From CAZHVS01 sp964536015 (GTDB taxonomy: Bacteria; Bacteroidota; Ignavibacteria; Ignavibacteriales; Ignavibacteriaceae): 64,000 nt of DNA. The position numbers and the translations under genes are program-made. Where the stretch lies: assembly GCA_964536015.1 (NCBI GenBank), contig CAZHVS010000008.1:94275-158274 (forward strand), read 5' to 3'. Position 1 is the first letter of the stretch. Each line of letters begins with the position of its first letter. The notes under the pieces are model-generated. The model saw only the letters and a program-made list of their open reading frames with translations, had not been told where the DNA came from and ran no database searches. Of this stretch, positions 27,455 through 36,223 are shown piece after piece.

Positions 27455-30337
27455 TTACTCTATATAACTACTAACCGGTGGACAAGCACAAACCAGATTT
27501 CTATCTCCAAATGCATTATTTACTCTTGCAACTGAAGGCCAGAATTTATTCTTCTTTACCCATTCGTTTGGAAAAGCTGCCTTTTCACGTGAATATTTAT
27601 GTGTCCAACTATCAGACACTGTTTCTTGCATAGTATGCGGTGCATTTTTCAGTACATTATCATGTTGATCACTTATACCTTGAACTATCTCATTAATCTC
27701 GGAATGAATACTAATCATTGCATCACAGAAGCGGTCAAGCTCAAATTTACTTTCACTTTCTGTAGGTTCAACCATTAGTGTTCCTGCAACTGGAAATGAT
27801 ACAGTTGGAGCATGAAATCCATAATCCATTAACCGTTTTGCTACATCTTCTACTTCTATATGTGCAGAATTTTTAAATTCCCTCATATCAACTATCATTT
27901 CGTGAGCAACATTTCCATATTTGCCTGTGTACAATATTTTGTAATATTCAGATAATCTTGCTTTAATATAATTTGCATTTAGTATTGCATACTTTGTAGC
28001 TTCTTTCAATCCTTGAGAACCAAGCATTTTTATATATCCAAGCGAGATAACCAGAACATTAGCACTACCATAAGGTGCAGAACTTACTGCGGTAAATCCT
28101 TTTTCACCACCAACATTTATTATTGTGTGCTTTGGTAAGAAAGGAATTAAGTGACTTGCTACGCATATTGGTCCCATTCCAGGTCCTCCGCCACCATGAG
28201 GAATTGCAAATGTTTTATGCAAATTAAGATGACAGACATCTGCTCCAATTAATGCTGGACTAGTTAATCCTACCTGTGCATTCATATTTGCACCATCCAT
28301 ATAAACCTGTCCGCCAGCATTATGTATTAGTTTACATATTTCAATGATTTCCTCTTCAAATACTCCGTGTGTGGATGGATATGTAACCATCAATGCAGAG
28401 ATATTTTCTTTATGTTTTTCTATTTTTATTTTCAAGTCATTAACATCAATGTTTCCATATGTATCACAATTAACAACAACTACTTGCATTCCAGCCATAA
28501 CTGCACTTGCAGGATTTGTTCCGTGTGCCGATGCTGGTATAAGCACTATATTTCTTTTTGCCTCACCTTTACTAAGATGATACTGTCTTATAGTCATTAA
28601 ACCGGAATATTCCCCCTGTGCCCCTGAATTTGGCATAAATGATACACCTGCAAAACCGGTAATTTCTTTTAATGCTTCTTCTAATTCGGATATTATTTTC
28701 TTATATCCTTTCACCTGATCTTCCGGTGCAAACGGATGAATACAACCTAACTCAGGTAATGTTATTGCAAACATTTCTGATGCAGCATTTAACTTCATTG
28801 TACAGGAGCCGAGTGGAATCATAGAAGTTGTAAGCGAAAGGTCTTTGTTTTCAAGTCGCTTTAAGTAACGAAGCATTTCGTGTTCTGAATGGTATGAATT
28901 AAATACTGGATGTGTAAGATAACCTGATTCTCTAATCAGTTCTTTTGGTAAGCTGCAAGCGGCTTCTTCAACTATTTGTTCAAAATCTTTTAAATGTAAT
29001 TCTTTTCCTGCAACGTTTGCAAAAATTGAAAGTAATACAAATACATCATTTAATTCTGTTAGTTCATTTAATGAGATATTTATTGAGTTTTTATCATACC
29101 ATAAATTAATTAACTGGCTTTCTGATATTTCTTTTATCTTATCACGTTTTGTTTTATCCAGTATTGAAACAGATAGCGTATCGAAGAAATGATGATTTAG
29201 TTGTGTATATCCGAATTTTTTAAGTCCGTAATTTAGTACACATGTTAATGCATGAATTCTTTCAGCGATGGATTTTATTCCCTTAGGTCCGTGGTAAACA
29301 GCATACATAGCTGCCATTATTGCAAGCAATACCTGCGCTGTACAGATATTACTTGTAGCCTTTTCTCTTCTTATATGTTGTTCTCTTGTTTGAAGTGCCA
29401 TTCTTAAAGCAGGATTTCCATTAGCATCAACAGAAACACCTATTATTCTACCCGGAATAATTCTCTTATACTCATCTCTTACTGCCATGTAGGCTGCATA
29501 CGGTCCGCCAAAGCCCATTGGAATACCAAACCTTTGAGTAGAACCGACTACTACATCTGCACCGAACTCACCGGGAGGTGTGAGAAGTGCAAGACTTAAA
29601 ATATCAGCCGCAACTATTATTGCAACTCCTTTTGTCTTCAACGATTTGAATAACTCTCTATAATCTTTTACTTCGCCATTTGCACAAGGATATTGTACCA
29701 ATACGGCAAATACGTCATCACCTATGGAGGATTTTTCTATATCTCCGTTTATTATTTCTATCCCTTGCGGAATTGCTCTTGTATTACAAACGTCTATGGT
29801 TTGAGGGAAAACATTGTTATCAATAAAAAATTTGTTTCCCTTTTTCTTTGGAAGTAAGTATGAGTGAACCATTGACATTGCTTCTGCGGCGGCAGTTCCT
29901 TCATCAAGTAAAGATGCATTTGCCACAGGTAATCCTGTTAAGTCAATTATCATTGTCTGGAAGTTCAATAATGCTTCTAATCTGCCTTGAGATATCTCTG
30001 CCTGATAAGGTGTGTATTGTGTGTACCAACCAGGATTTTCCAGTATATTTCTTTGTATTACCGGCGGTGTTATTGATGGATAATACCCCAAACCAATATA
30101 TGATTTAGCAATTTTATTTTCCATTGCCAATGTGCGAATATAATTTATATACTTATGTTCGCTCATTGGTGCGGGTAGTTCAAGTTCTTTGTTGGTTCTT
30201 ATTTGTTGAGGGATTGTTTTGTCTATAAGCTCATCAATTGAAGATACGCCGATTACCTTTAACATTTCTTTGGTTTCTTCTGTATTGGAACCAATATGGC
30301 GATTTATAAAATTTTCGTGTGCGGGAATATTTTTCAT
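27455..30337 (-). CDS. gcvP: Glycine dehydrogenase (decarboxylating), single-chain P-protein
   Basis: This 960-residue protein carries both halves of the P-protein in one chain (N-terminal half about 1-440, C-terminal half about 455-960). The PLP lysine is K708 in HLNLHKTFAIPHGGGGPG. The N-terminal opening FINRHIGSN and the MIPLGSCTMKLNAASEM block are diagnostic. It decarboxylates glycine and passes the aminomethyl group to lipoyl-GcvH. No gcvH or gcvT is nearby, so the system is split in this genome. It starts at ATG, with a TAAATTTG promoter-like box upstream. Confidence 0.97.
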   Translation of the reverse strand: MKNIPAHENFINRHIGSNTEETKEMLKVIGVSSIDELIDKTIPQQIRTNKELELPAPMSEHKYINYIRTLAMENKIAKSYIGLGYYPSITPPVIQRNILENPGWYTQYTPYQAEISQGRLEALLNFQTMIIDLTGLPVANASLLDEGTAAAEAMSMVHSYLLPKKKGNKFFIDNNVFPQTIDVCNTRAIPQGIEIINGDIEKSSIGDDVFAVLVQYPCANGEVKDYRELFKSLKTKGVAIIVAADILSLALLTPPGEFGADVVVGSTQRFGIPMGFGGPYAAYMAVRDEYKRIIPGRIIGVSVDANGNPALRMALQTREQHIRREKATSNICTAQVLLAIMAAMYAVYHGPKGIKSIAERIHALTCVLNYGLKKFGYTQLNHHFFDTLSVSILDKTKRDKIKEISESQLINLWYDKNSINISLNELTELNDVFVLLSIFANVAGKELHLKDFEQIVEEAACSLPKELIRESGYLTHPVFNSYHSEHEMLRYLKRLENKDLSLTTSMIPLGSCTMKLNAASEMFAITLPELGCIHPFAPEDQVKGYKKIISELEEALKEITGFAGVSFMPNSGAQGEYSGLMTIRQYHLSKGEAKRNIVLIPASAHGTNPASAVMAGMQVVVVNCDTYGNIDVNDLKIKIEKHKENISALMVTYPSTHGVFEEEIIEICKLIHNAGGQVYMDGANMNAQVGLTSPALIGADVCHLNLHKTFAIPHGGGGPGMGPICVASHLIPFLPKHTIINVGGEKGFTAVSSAPYGSANVLVISLGYIKMLGSQGLKEATKYAILNANYIKARLSEYYKILYTGKYGNVAHEMIVDMREFKNSAHIEVEDVAKRLMDYGFHAPTVSFPVAGTLMVEPTESESKFELDRFCDAMISIHSEINEIVQGISDQHDNVLKNAPHTMQETVSDSWTHKYSREKAAFPNEWVKKNKFWPSVARVNNAFGDRNLVCACPPVSSYIE

Positions 30338-30370
30338 ATAGCTTTCAAATATTATTTAAAATTTCATATT

Positions 30371-30378
30371 CAAATTTA
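30371..30378 (-). promoter_or_regulatory. Bacteroidota-type -7 element before gcvP
   Basis: TAAATTTG on the minus strand lies 33 bp before the gcvP start, in the 113-bp gap to the next gene. It matches TAnnTTTG. The upstream -33 region is AT-rich without a clear TTG. Confidence 0.4.
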
Positions 30379-30450
30379 ATAAAACAGGATTAATATTTTG
30401 TGGATGTATTTATGCCATCACCTTATAAATCATCTCCCCTTTTTTTTCTG

Positions 30451-31152
30451 TTAATATTTTTCTTTATGAAAACCCCACTGCCGCAAAGCTGATTTATAAC
30501 TTCCCGGATTGTTTGCCTTAATCAGATAAATTAAACAGTTTAGTATCTTTTTAATTTGCTTCTTCTTAATATTTTTACTACTCGACTTCATAGATACCTG
30601 TGCATCATTCAGCCTTGCCTGAGCAAGAAGCGGTTCATAGGCGGTAATTATCGAACTCCAATATGCCAAACCATATTGCTTATCACCAAAACCATCTGCC
30701 TGAAGAGAGTTGAGAATCCTTTGCAGCGATTGCCGTCTTACATCTCTATCCGTTGGAACAATCCACCTGTATTTTGCCTTAACTATCCCATACTTTGAAT
30801 ATTGAGCGGCTACATTTTTTGCTCCATACTTATCCGTGAGATAAAGTTTGATGTATTTTACTCCGGTATTTATTTTTTTATCACACTGCCTTAATTTATT
30901 TGTTACTTCAGGCCTCTGAACTTTTATGCTTATTTTTTCGGACAGGATTGCATCATATTCATCCACAAGCTGCTGTAAAATTTGTGGATTGGTATGCACA
31001 AGCACATAATTGGGGTTTGCCAGCCATTTATTACACACATTTTTTGCTACTGTTAGAAAGTCTATATCTCTTGATGGGATAGTTGAAACATTTACCCTCT
31101 TTTTTACTTCAACAGGGCTTTCTTCTATTATTTGAGTGCCTTCTTCTTCCAT
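30451..31152 (-). CDS. Unrecognised protein, paralogue of the gene at 63196-63879
   Basis: This 233-residue, mostly helical, soluble, basic protein (no signal peptide, no membrane segment) is not recognised. It aligns end to end with the protein at 63196-63879. Shared landmarks are the MEEE start, an IPSxDxDxLT block, an EY...RPE region, QYGIxK, PxDRDxR, YGLxxW and a nearly identical C-terminus (LIKANNP...WGF.KEKY; 19 of the last 24 residues match by eye). It starts at ATG with a strong GGAG site. Its upstream region is the 42-bp-period repeat array. Neighbours are gcvP and rnc and give no hint of function. Confidence 0.75.
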   Translation of the reverse strand: MEEEGTQIIEESPVEVKKRVNVSTIPSRDIDFLTVAKNVCNKWLANPNYVLVHTNPQILQQLVDEYDAILSEKISIKVQRPEVTNKLRQCDKKINTGVKYIKLYLTDKYGAKNVAAQYSKYGIVKAKYRWIVPTDRDVRRQSLQRILNSLQADGFGDKQYGLAYWSSIITAYEPLLAQARLNDAQVSMKSSSKNIKKKQIKKILNCLIYLIKANNPGSYKSALRQWGFHKEKY

Positions 31153-31206
31153 TTTATCTCCTATTTAATCAAACCAAGGTTAAAAATAATGTAAAAATAA
31201 CAACTA

Positions 31207-31440
31207 ACATATGTAATATATGCTTTTTGTATAATAAAATCTACTAAATACATATGTATTGTATCGATTTATTTTTTAAAATATATAAAATACATATGTA
31301 TCTAATACATTTCATTTTTAGAATATGAAGAATACATATGTAATCAATCGATTTTATTTTTAAAATAGGCAGATAACATATGTAAACAGTCGATTTTGCT
31401 TTTAAAATCTATAATTTACATATGTATTATGTTGATTTTT
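31207..31440 (+). repeat. Tandem array of degenerate 42-bp units, each rich in palindromes
   Basis: The palindrome ACATATGT occurs six times, starting at 31207, 31250, 31292, 31334, 31376 and 31418. The spacings are 43, 42, 42, 42 and 42 bp, almost exactly four helical turns. Between copies, most units also keep an ATCGAT-like box about 15 bp on and a TTTTAAAA-like box about 27 bp on. Units are divergent and the sixth fades after its first half. The array fills most of the 354-bp gap between rnc and the unknown gene at 30451 and lies just upstream of that gene's start. It may be a binding array for a dimeric protein; this is an inference. Confidence 0.85.
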
Positions 31441-31506
31441 ATTCGGAAATGGTATTAGTTTAAGAAACTAAGTATAAAACAGAAGGAAAAAGCGTTTAGT
31501 TTGAAA

Positions 31507-32268
31507 TTAGTTGTGGTGATTATTTCTGAGAAGGTTTATCTTGTTCAGAGCGGACTTAGCGGCGTCTTGTTCCGCAGCCTTTTTATTTTTTCCTTTGCCT
31601 TCGCCGATAGTTTCGTTTCCAATTTTAACTTCCACGGTAAAAGTTCTATCGTGCTCCGGACCTTCTTCGTTAATAACATAATATCTGGGCATTTCAATCT
31701 TTACGGCTTGAGTATATTCAAGAAGCTGACTTTTATAATTGTCATCAACTAAATGTAAGCCCATTTTAATGTTGGGATTGACAAGGTAGTTCATAATAAA
31801 ATCTCTGGCAACTTCAATTCCGCTATCAAGATAAATAGCACCTACCAGAGCTTCAAAACCATCGGCAAGAATAGTTTTTATTCCAAGATTATTTGATGCA
31901 AGCAAGTCGGGATTTATAAACATAAAATGAATAAGGTCCATTCTTACTGCAGCATCGTAAAGGGAGTTTTTGTTAACAAAATTTGCTCTTATTTTGGTAA
32001 GGAACCCCTCATCTTTGCCGGGAAAGTTATTGTATAAAACTTCGGCAACCACAAACCCCATAATAGCATCGCCAAGAAATTCCATTCTCTCGTTAGATGA
32101 TTTGAAACGCCTTTGGTCAACATTGGAGCGATGAGTAAAAGCAGTAACATACTTCTGTGGGTCGTTTATGCGGTGTCGGATTAAATCTTCTAATTGCTTT
32201 AGTTTCTTTTTAGTAAGAACTTTAGGTGAAGCAAACTTATCAAGAAGTTTTGATAAAAAACCGAACAA
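31507..32268 (-). CDS. rnc: Ribonuclease III
   Basis: The protein has 253 residues. The catalytic signature NERMEFLGDAIMG lies at 59-71 (E60/D68 region), with the second acidic motif ADGFEALVGAIYLDSG near 136-150. A C-terminal dsRNA-binding domain (about 180-250) ends in the GEGKGKNKKAAEQDAAKSAL helix. It processes rRNA precursors and structured mRNAs. The start is TTG at 32268, preceded by GAGGAA from the end of fabF, only 2 bp away. It closes the fatty-acid operon, a common linkage (acpP-fabF-rnc). Confidence 0.95.
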   Translation of the reverse strand: MFGFLSKLLDKFASPKVLTKKKLKQLEDLIRHRINDPQKYVTAFTHRSNVDQRRFKSSNERMEFLGDAIMGFVVAEVLYNNFPGKDEGFLTKIRANFVNKNSLYDAAVRMDLIHFMFINPDLLASNNLGIKTILADGFEALVGAIYLDSGIEVARDFIMNYLVNPNIKMGLHLVDDNYKSQLLEYTQAVKIEMPRYYVINEEGPEHDRTFTVEVKIGNETIGEGKGKNKKAAEQDAAKSALNKINLLRNNHHN

Positions 32269-32270
32269 AG

Positions 32271-33518
32271 TTATTCCTCAAATTTTTTAAACAACACAGA
32301 TGCATTATGACCGCCAAACCCAAATGTATTACTTATGGCAGCGTTAACAATTTTTTCTGTAGATTTTTTTGCACTGTAATTCAAATCGCACAGAGGGTCA
32401 GGCTCATCAAGATTAATAGTAGGAGGAATAATATTATTCTTCACCGAAAGAATAGTTGCAATAGCCTCTATACCACCTGCAGCACCAAGCAAATGCCCTG
32501 TCATAGATTTAATAGAGCTTATTACAAGTTTATATGCATGCTCGCCAAAAACACTCTTAATAGCCTTTGTTTCGGTAACATCATTAAGAGGTGTTGAAGT
32601 ACCGTGAGCATTAATATAATCTATGTCGGCAAAAGTAAGTCCGGCATCAGCAATTGCTTCTTTCATTGAGCGGACAGCTCCATAACCATCCGGGTCCGGT
32701 GCAGTCATATGATGAGCATCAGCAGTTAATCCGATACCAGCCATTTCACAATAAATTTTTGCACCGCGTGTTTTAGCGTGTTCCAACTCCTCAAGAATAA
32801 TCGTTCCAGAACCTTCACCCATTACGAAGCCATTTCTATCTTTATCAAATGGTCTTGAAGCCTCTAAATACCTGTCATTCCATTCAGATATAGCCCTCAT
32901 AGAATTAAAACCACCTATGCCCAGTTCAGTAATAGATGCCTCGGAACCACCGCAAAACATTACATCTGCATTACCACGTTGAATTAACATAAAGGCATCT
33001 GCAATTGCGTGAGAGGCTGTTGCACACGCAGAAGTAGTGGAATAATTTGGTCCTTTAAACCCATATTTAATTGAAATATGACCGGCAGCCATATCTGCAA
33101 TCATCATTGTTATAAAGAAAGGACTAAGTTTCTGAGGGGACTTCTGTTCAAAATAAAGGAAGGATTGTTCTTCCAACGTACGAATTCCACCAATACCACT
33201 TCCGTAAATAACTCCAATTTTTTCTTTATCCACTTTTTCGAGATTAATATTGGAATCAACAAAAGCTTGTTCTGCAGTTGCAAGAGCGTATTGAGTAAAA
33301 AGGTCTAGTCTTCTAACAGATTTTTTATCAATATAAATTAATGGGTCAAAGTTTTTTACTTCGCAGGCAAATTTAGTAGTATGATTTACCGGGTCAAATT
33401 TTGAAATAATATTAGCACCATTTTTCCCTTGAAGTAAAGCATTCCAGAAGTCTGTAGCGGTATTACCAATAGGTGTTACAGCACCTAGACCGGTTACAAC
33501 AACTCTTCGTTTGTTCAT
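32271..33518 (-). CDS. fabF: 3-oxoacyl-ACP synthase II (KAS II)
   Basis: The protein has 415 residues. The Cys-His-His triad is complete: C165 in TTSACATASHA, His in AHGTSTPLND and His in SMTGHLLGAAGG. It carries out the chain-elongating Claisen condensation on malonyl-ACP. The start ATG lies in MNKRRVVVTGLGAVTP. It follows acpP after a gap of about 110 bp and is followed tightly by rnc. It may also supply unsaturated chain elongation, but no FabA/FabB is visible here. Confidence 0.97.
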   Translation of the reverse strand: MNKRRVVVTGLGAVTPIGNTATDFWNALLQGKNGANIISKFDPVNHTTKFACEVKNFDPLIYIDKKSVRRLDLFTQYALATAEQAFVDSNINLEKVDKEKIGVIYGSGIGGIRTLEEQSFLYFEQKSPQKLSPFFITMMIADMAAGHISIKYGFKGPNYSTTSACATASHAIADAFMLIQRGNADVMFCGGSEASITELGIGGFNSMRAISEWNDRYLEASRPFDKDRNGFVMGEGSGTIILEELEHAKTRGAKIYCEMAGIGLTADAHHMTAPDPDGYGAVRSMKEAIADAGLTFADIDYINAHGTSTPLNDVTETKAIKSVFGEHAYKLVISSIKSMTGHLLGAAGGIEAIATILSVKNNIIPPTINLDEPDPLCDLNYSAKKSTEKIVNAAISNTFGFGGHNASVLFKKFEE

Positions 33519-33632
33519 ATATATCCTGATAAATCTGTAAGAATAGGAAATAATATTAAGCGGGAATGAATACAGTATCTCCGTTATAGTCCCGGAAAAA
33601 CCCGGGACTATTCAGGAATACGAATCAGCAAG

Positions 33633-33866
33633 TTAAGCTAACTTTTCTTTTAGATACTTAATAGCATCACCGACTGTACCGATTTTTTCAGCATCTTCAT
33701 CGGGGATTGAAGTATTAAAAGTGCTTTCAAAACCCATAATTAACTCAACTATGTCTAATGAATCAGCACCAAGATCGTTAGTAAAAGAAGCTTCGGGAGT
33801 AATTTGGGATTCTTCTACCCCAAGTTTATCCATAATGATTTCTTTAACTTTTGCTTCAACGTCCAT
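33633..33866 (-). CDS. acpP: Acyl carrier protein
   Basis: This 77-residue acidic protein has the phosphopantetheine attachment serine S36 in DLGADSLDIVELIM. Helix I (VEAKVKEIIMDKLGV) and helix III are standard. It carries acyl chains for the FabF, FabG, FabD and FabH enzymes encoded around it. It starts at ATG with an excellent TAGGAGA site. A TATATTTG box 50 bp upstream suggests an additional promoter inside the operon, consistent with the high demand for ACP. Confidence 0.97.
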   Translation of the reverse strand: MDVEAKVKEIIMDKLGVEESQITPEASFTNDLGADSLDIVELIMGFESTFNTSIPDEDAEKIGTVGDAIKYLKEKLA

Positions 33867-33915
33867 TTTTTTCTCCTATTTTTTTTATTATTAACCGTTA
33901 ACTAAATTATTTATT

Positions 33916-33923
33916 CAAATATA
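33916..33923 (-). promoter_or_regulatory. Bacteroidota-type -7 element before acpP
   Basis: TATATTTG on the minus strand lies 49 bp before the acpP start, within the fabG-acpP gap. The downstream bases GAATAAA are shared with the element before the DJ-1/PfpI gene. A -33 TTG is not evident. It would give acpP-fabF-rnc its own transcript. Confidence 0.5.
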
Positions 33924-33964
33924 ATGAATAACATTTAATTTTTAGAAAAAATTATCTCTAAAAA

Positions 33965-34726
33965 TTACATTGTCATTCCACCATCCACTGCGATAACCTG
34001 ACCCGTAATATAATCTGCATCTGGACTGCATAAGAATGCAACTACTTTTGCAACATCTTCAGGTTTACCAAGTTTTTTCATTGGAATATTAGTTAACAAG
34101 GCTTCACGTTGTTTTTCATTTAATTTATCAGTCATAGGTGTTTCAATAAAGCCCGGTGCAATTGCATTTACAGTAATATTTCTTGATGCAACTTCTTTGG
34201 CGATGGATTTAGTAAATCCAATTACTCCTGCTTTAGAAGCAGAGTAATTAGCCTGCCCAGCGTTTCCTATTAGTCCTACAACAGAAGCAATATTTACAAT
34301 TCTACCATACTTTTGATTAATCATATGTTTTATAGCTGCTTTAGTATAATTAAAAACACTTTTTAGATTAGCAGCAATAACTTTATCAAATTCTTCTTCA
34401 GTCATTCTTAACAGAAGGTTATCTCGTGTAATACCTGCATTATTTACAAGTATATCAACTCTTCCAAGTTTTGCAATAGCTTCATCAATAGTAGCTTGCG
34501 CATCCGCAAATGAAGAAGCATCAGCTTTGAACGCATAAATTTTTGCATCAGTATACTGTGCTATTTCGTTTTGTAATTCCTTTGCACATTCGACACTGTC
34601 ATCATTTATAAATGCAATATCAGAGAAAAGAATACCATCGCATGTTCTTTTAGCAAGCTCCTTTACAATAGCTCTTCCTATTCCTCTGGTTCCACCTGTT
34701 ACAATCGCTTTCATTGTTCTTTCCAT
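33965..34726 (-). CDS. fabG: 3-oxoacyl-ACP reductase
   Basis: This 253-residue protein is a classical short-chain dehydrogenase. The NADPH loop TGGTRGIGRAI is at 10-20, NNAG at 95-98, the catalytic S148, and Y161/K165 in YSASKAG. It reduces 3-ketoacyl-ACP in the elongation cycle. The ATG at 34726 follows a TAGGTG site; a second in-frame ATG at 34714 (MKAIVTGG, with GGAAAG before it) is an equally possible start. It lies 7 bp after the DUF3109-like gene. Confidence 0.94.
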   Translation of the reverse strand: MERTMKAIVTGGTRGIGRAIVKELAKRTCDGILFSDIAFINDDSVECAKELQNEIAQYTDAKIYAFKADASSFADAQATIDEAIAKLGRVDILVNNAGITRDNLLLRMTEEEFDKVIAANLKSVFNYTKAAIKHMINQKYGRIVNIASVVGLIGNAGQANYSASKAGVIGFTKSIAKEVASRNITVNAIAPGFIETPMTDKLNEKQREALLTNIPMKKLGKPEDVAKVVAFLCSPDADYITGQVIAVDGGMTM

Positions 34727-34733
34727 TACACAC

Positions 34734-35309
34734 CTACAAATTATTTGATTTTAAATATTCTTCTTTGTAAAGTAAAAGTTCTTCAAATCCATCTTCTCCA
34801 AGGATATGTTTTATCTCTTCTTTGCAGAATTCAAAAATCGGAATCTGCTTTTCAATTTCGAAATTACAGGAATCTAGTCTATCAATATGTTCATCATCAA
34901 TAGTTAAAGTATTTTCAAAAATAGTCAATGGAAATAAAACACAATAGACAGGTTTGTATTTCCACTGTGGTTCATTCTCTTGTAAAGCAAGTTTCTGTAA
35001 AACACATAAACCATCTTTATTTAAAAAGACACATTTATCTTTAAACAATTGAGTGCCAACAGCAATTCCACTTTCAAAATCGGTATCTTTTTCGGGTGCT
35101 TCAAACCATTCATTTACATTTGTTGTTTGAGAGTCATCCATAAGAGGAATAACTTTATCTTTTATCCCCATTATCATTTCGTACTCTTTAAAGTCGGTGT
35201 AAACTCCATAATAACAACACTCACCTGTACATTTACAAAAGAATTTAAATGTAAAGATTTGAGGATCTATTTTTAATCCTTTAATTGTTTTGGTAAAATT
35301 CTTATTCAT
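34734..35309 (-). CDS. DUF3109 / YkgJ-like cysteine-cluster protein
   Basis: This 191-residue protein has a cysteine cluster CKCTGECC (C25, C27, C31, C32) and later cysteines in KDKCVFL, GLCVLQ, YCVLFPL, DSCNF and EFCKEE. That pattern resembles DUF3109 and the wider YkgJ zinc/iron-chelating family; the function is unknown. Its ATG overlaps the fabD stop (TAATG) and fabG follows 7 bp later, so it is translationally embedded in the fatty-acid operon. Family assignment is from memory of the cysteine pattern. Confidence 0.75.
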   Translation of the reverse strand: MNKNFTKTIKGLKIDPQIFTFKFFCKCTGECCYYGVYTDFKEYEMIMGIKDKVIPLMDDSQTTNVNEWFEAPEKDTDFESGIAVGTQLFKDKCVFLNKDGLCVLQKLALQENEPQWKYKPVYCVLFPLTIFENTLTIDDEHIDRLDSCNFEIEKQIPIFEFCKEEIKHILGEDGFEELLLYKEEYLKSNNL

Positions 35310-36223
35310 TACATATAGTTATTTAGTTCAGAGTATTTATCTATTCCAAAAGTTTTAATAGATGGATTAATTCTTTTAATTAGTCCCTGTAAAACTTTTC
35401 CAGGACCAACTTCGACAAATTCATCAAAACCATCAGCAATCATATTAATAATAGTTTCTTCCCATCTTACTGGAGCAGTGACTTGTTCAAAGAGAAGATT
35501 TTTAATTTTATTAGGATTAGTTACAGGTTTTGCAGTCACATTTGCATAAACAGGAAATTTTGCTTCGTAAAAATTTGTATTTTTCAATTCATCACCAAGT
35601 TTATCTTTTGCAGATTGCATTAAAGGTGAATGAAATGCACCACTTACGACAAGTTCTTTTGCAAGTTTAGCACCTTTTGCTTTGCAAACTTCAATTCCCT
35701 TTCTTACACCTTCAACCGAACCTGAAATAACAACCTGTCCTGGTGAATTAAAATTAGCACATTGAACAATTCCAGCAATTGAAGCTTCTTTACAACATTC
35801 TTCTACTATATTATTATCTAGTCCTACGATTGCGGCCAGAGTTCCGGGGTTTTCAATTCCGGCTTTTTGCATAGCAACTCCGCGGAATCGTACAAGTTTT
35901 AATGCATCAATAAATTGAATTGCTCCTGCAGCAACAAGTGCAGAGTATTCTCCTAACGAATGTCCGGCGGCACCCTGGCAATCGATTCTTCTAATTAAAC
36001 TGGCTAAAACAACGCTGTGTAAAAAAATTGCAGGTTGAGTATATTCTGTTTGCTTAAGTTGATCTTCAGGACCATTAAACATAATATGGGAAAGATTAAC
36101 ACTAAGTATACTATCTGCTGTTTTTATCATTTCTTTTGCTTCAACAGAATTCTCAAAAAGGTCTTTTGCCATTCCAATATATTGAGAACCCTGTCCCGGA
36201 AATACGAAAGCTCTTTTACCCAT
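35309..36223 (-). CDS. fabD: Malonyl-CoA:ACP transacylase
   Basis: From the ATG at 36223 (MGKRAFVFPGQGSQYIGM) the protein has 304 residues. This start overlaps the fabH stop as TAATG and matches the family N-terminus; a reading extended to 36238 adds five residues inside fabH and is not used. The nucleophile S89 is in GAAGHSLGEYSAL, and His is in SGAFHSPLM. It charges ACP with malonyl groups. The gene ends in the same TAATG overlap with the next gene. Confidence 0.96.
   Translation of the reverse strand: MGKRAFVFPGQGSQYIGMAKDLFENSVEAKEMIKTADSILSVNLSHIMFNGPEDQLKQTEYTQPAIFLHSVVLASLIRRIDCQGAAGHSLGEYSALVAAGAIQFIDALKLVRFRGVAMQKAGIENPGTLAAIVGLDNNIVEECCKEASIAGIVQCANFNSPGQVVISGSVEGVRKGIEVCKAKGAKLAKELVVSGAFHSPLMQSAKDKLGDELKNTNFYEAKFPVYANVTAKPVTNPNKIKNLLFEQVTAPVRWEETIINMIADGFDEFVEVGPGKVLQGLIKRINPSIKTFGIDKYSELNNYM

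Noticed and set aside
31207..31440. CRISPR array
   Set aside because: The period is a constant 42 bp, but the repeated part is only about 8 bp strictly conserved and the in-between DNA is itself similar from unit to unit. A CRISPR array has long identical repeats and unrelated spacers. No cas gene is nearby.
31455..31471. Perfect hairpin TTAGTTT-AAG-AAACTAA after rnc, considered as the rnc terminator
   Set aside because: The stem is AT-rich with a three-base loop and is not followed by a T-tract in the direction of rnc transcription. Transcription may continue into the array region.
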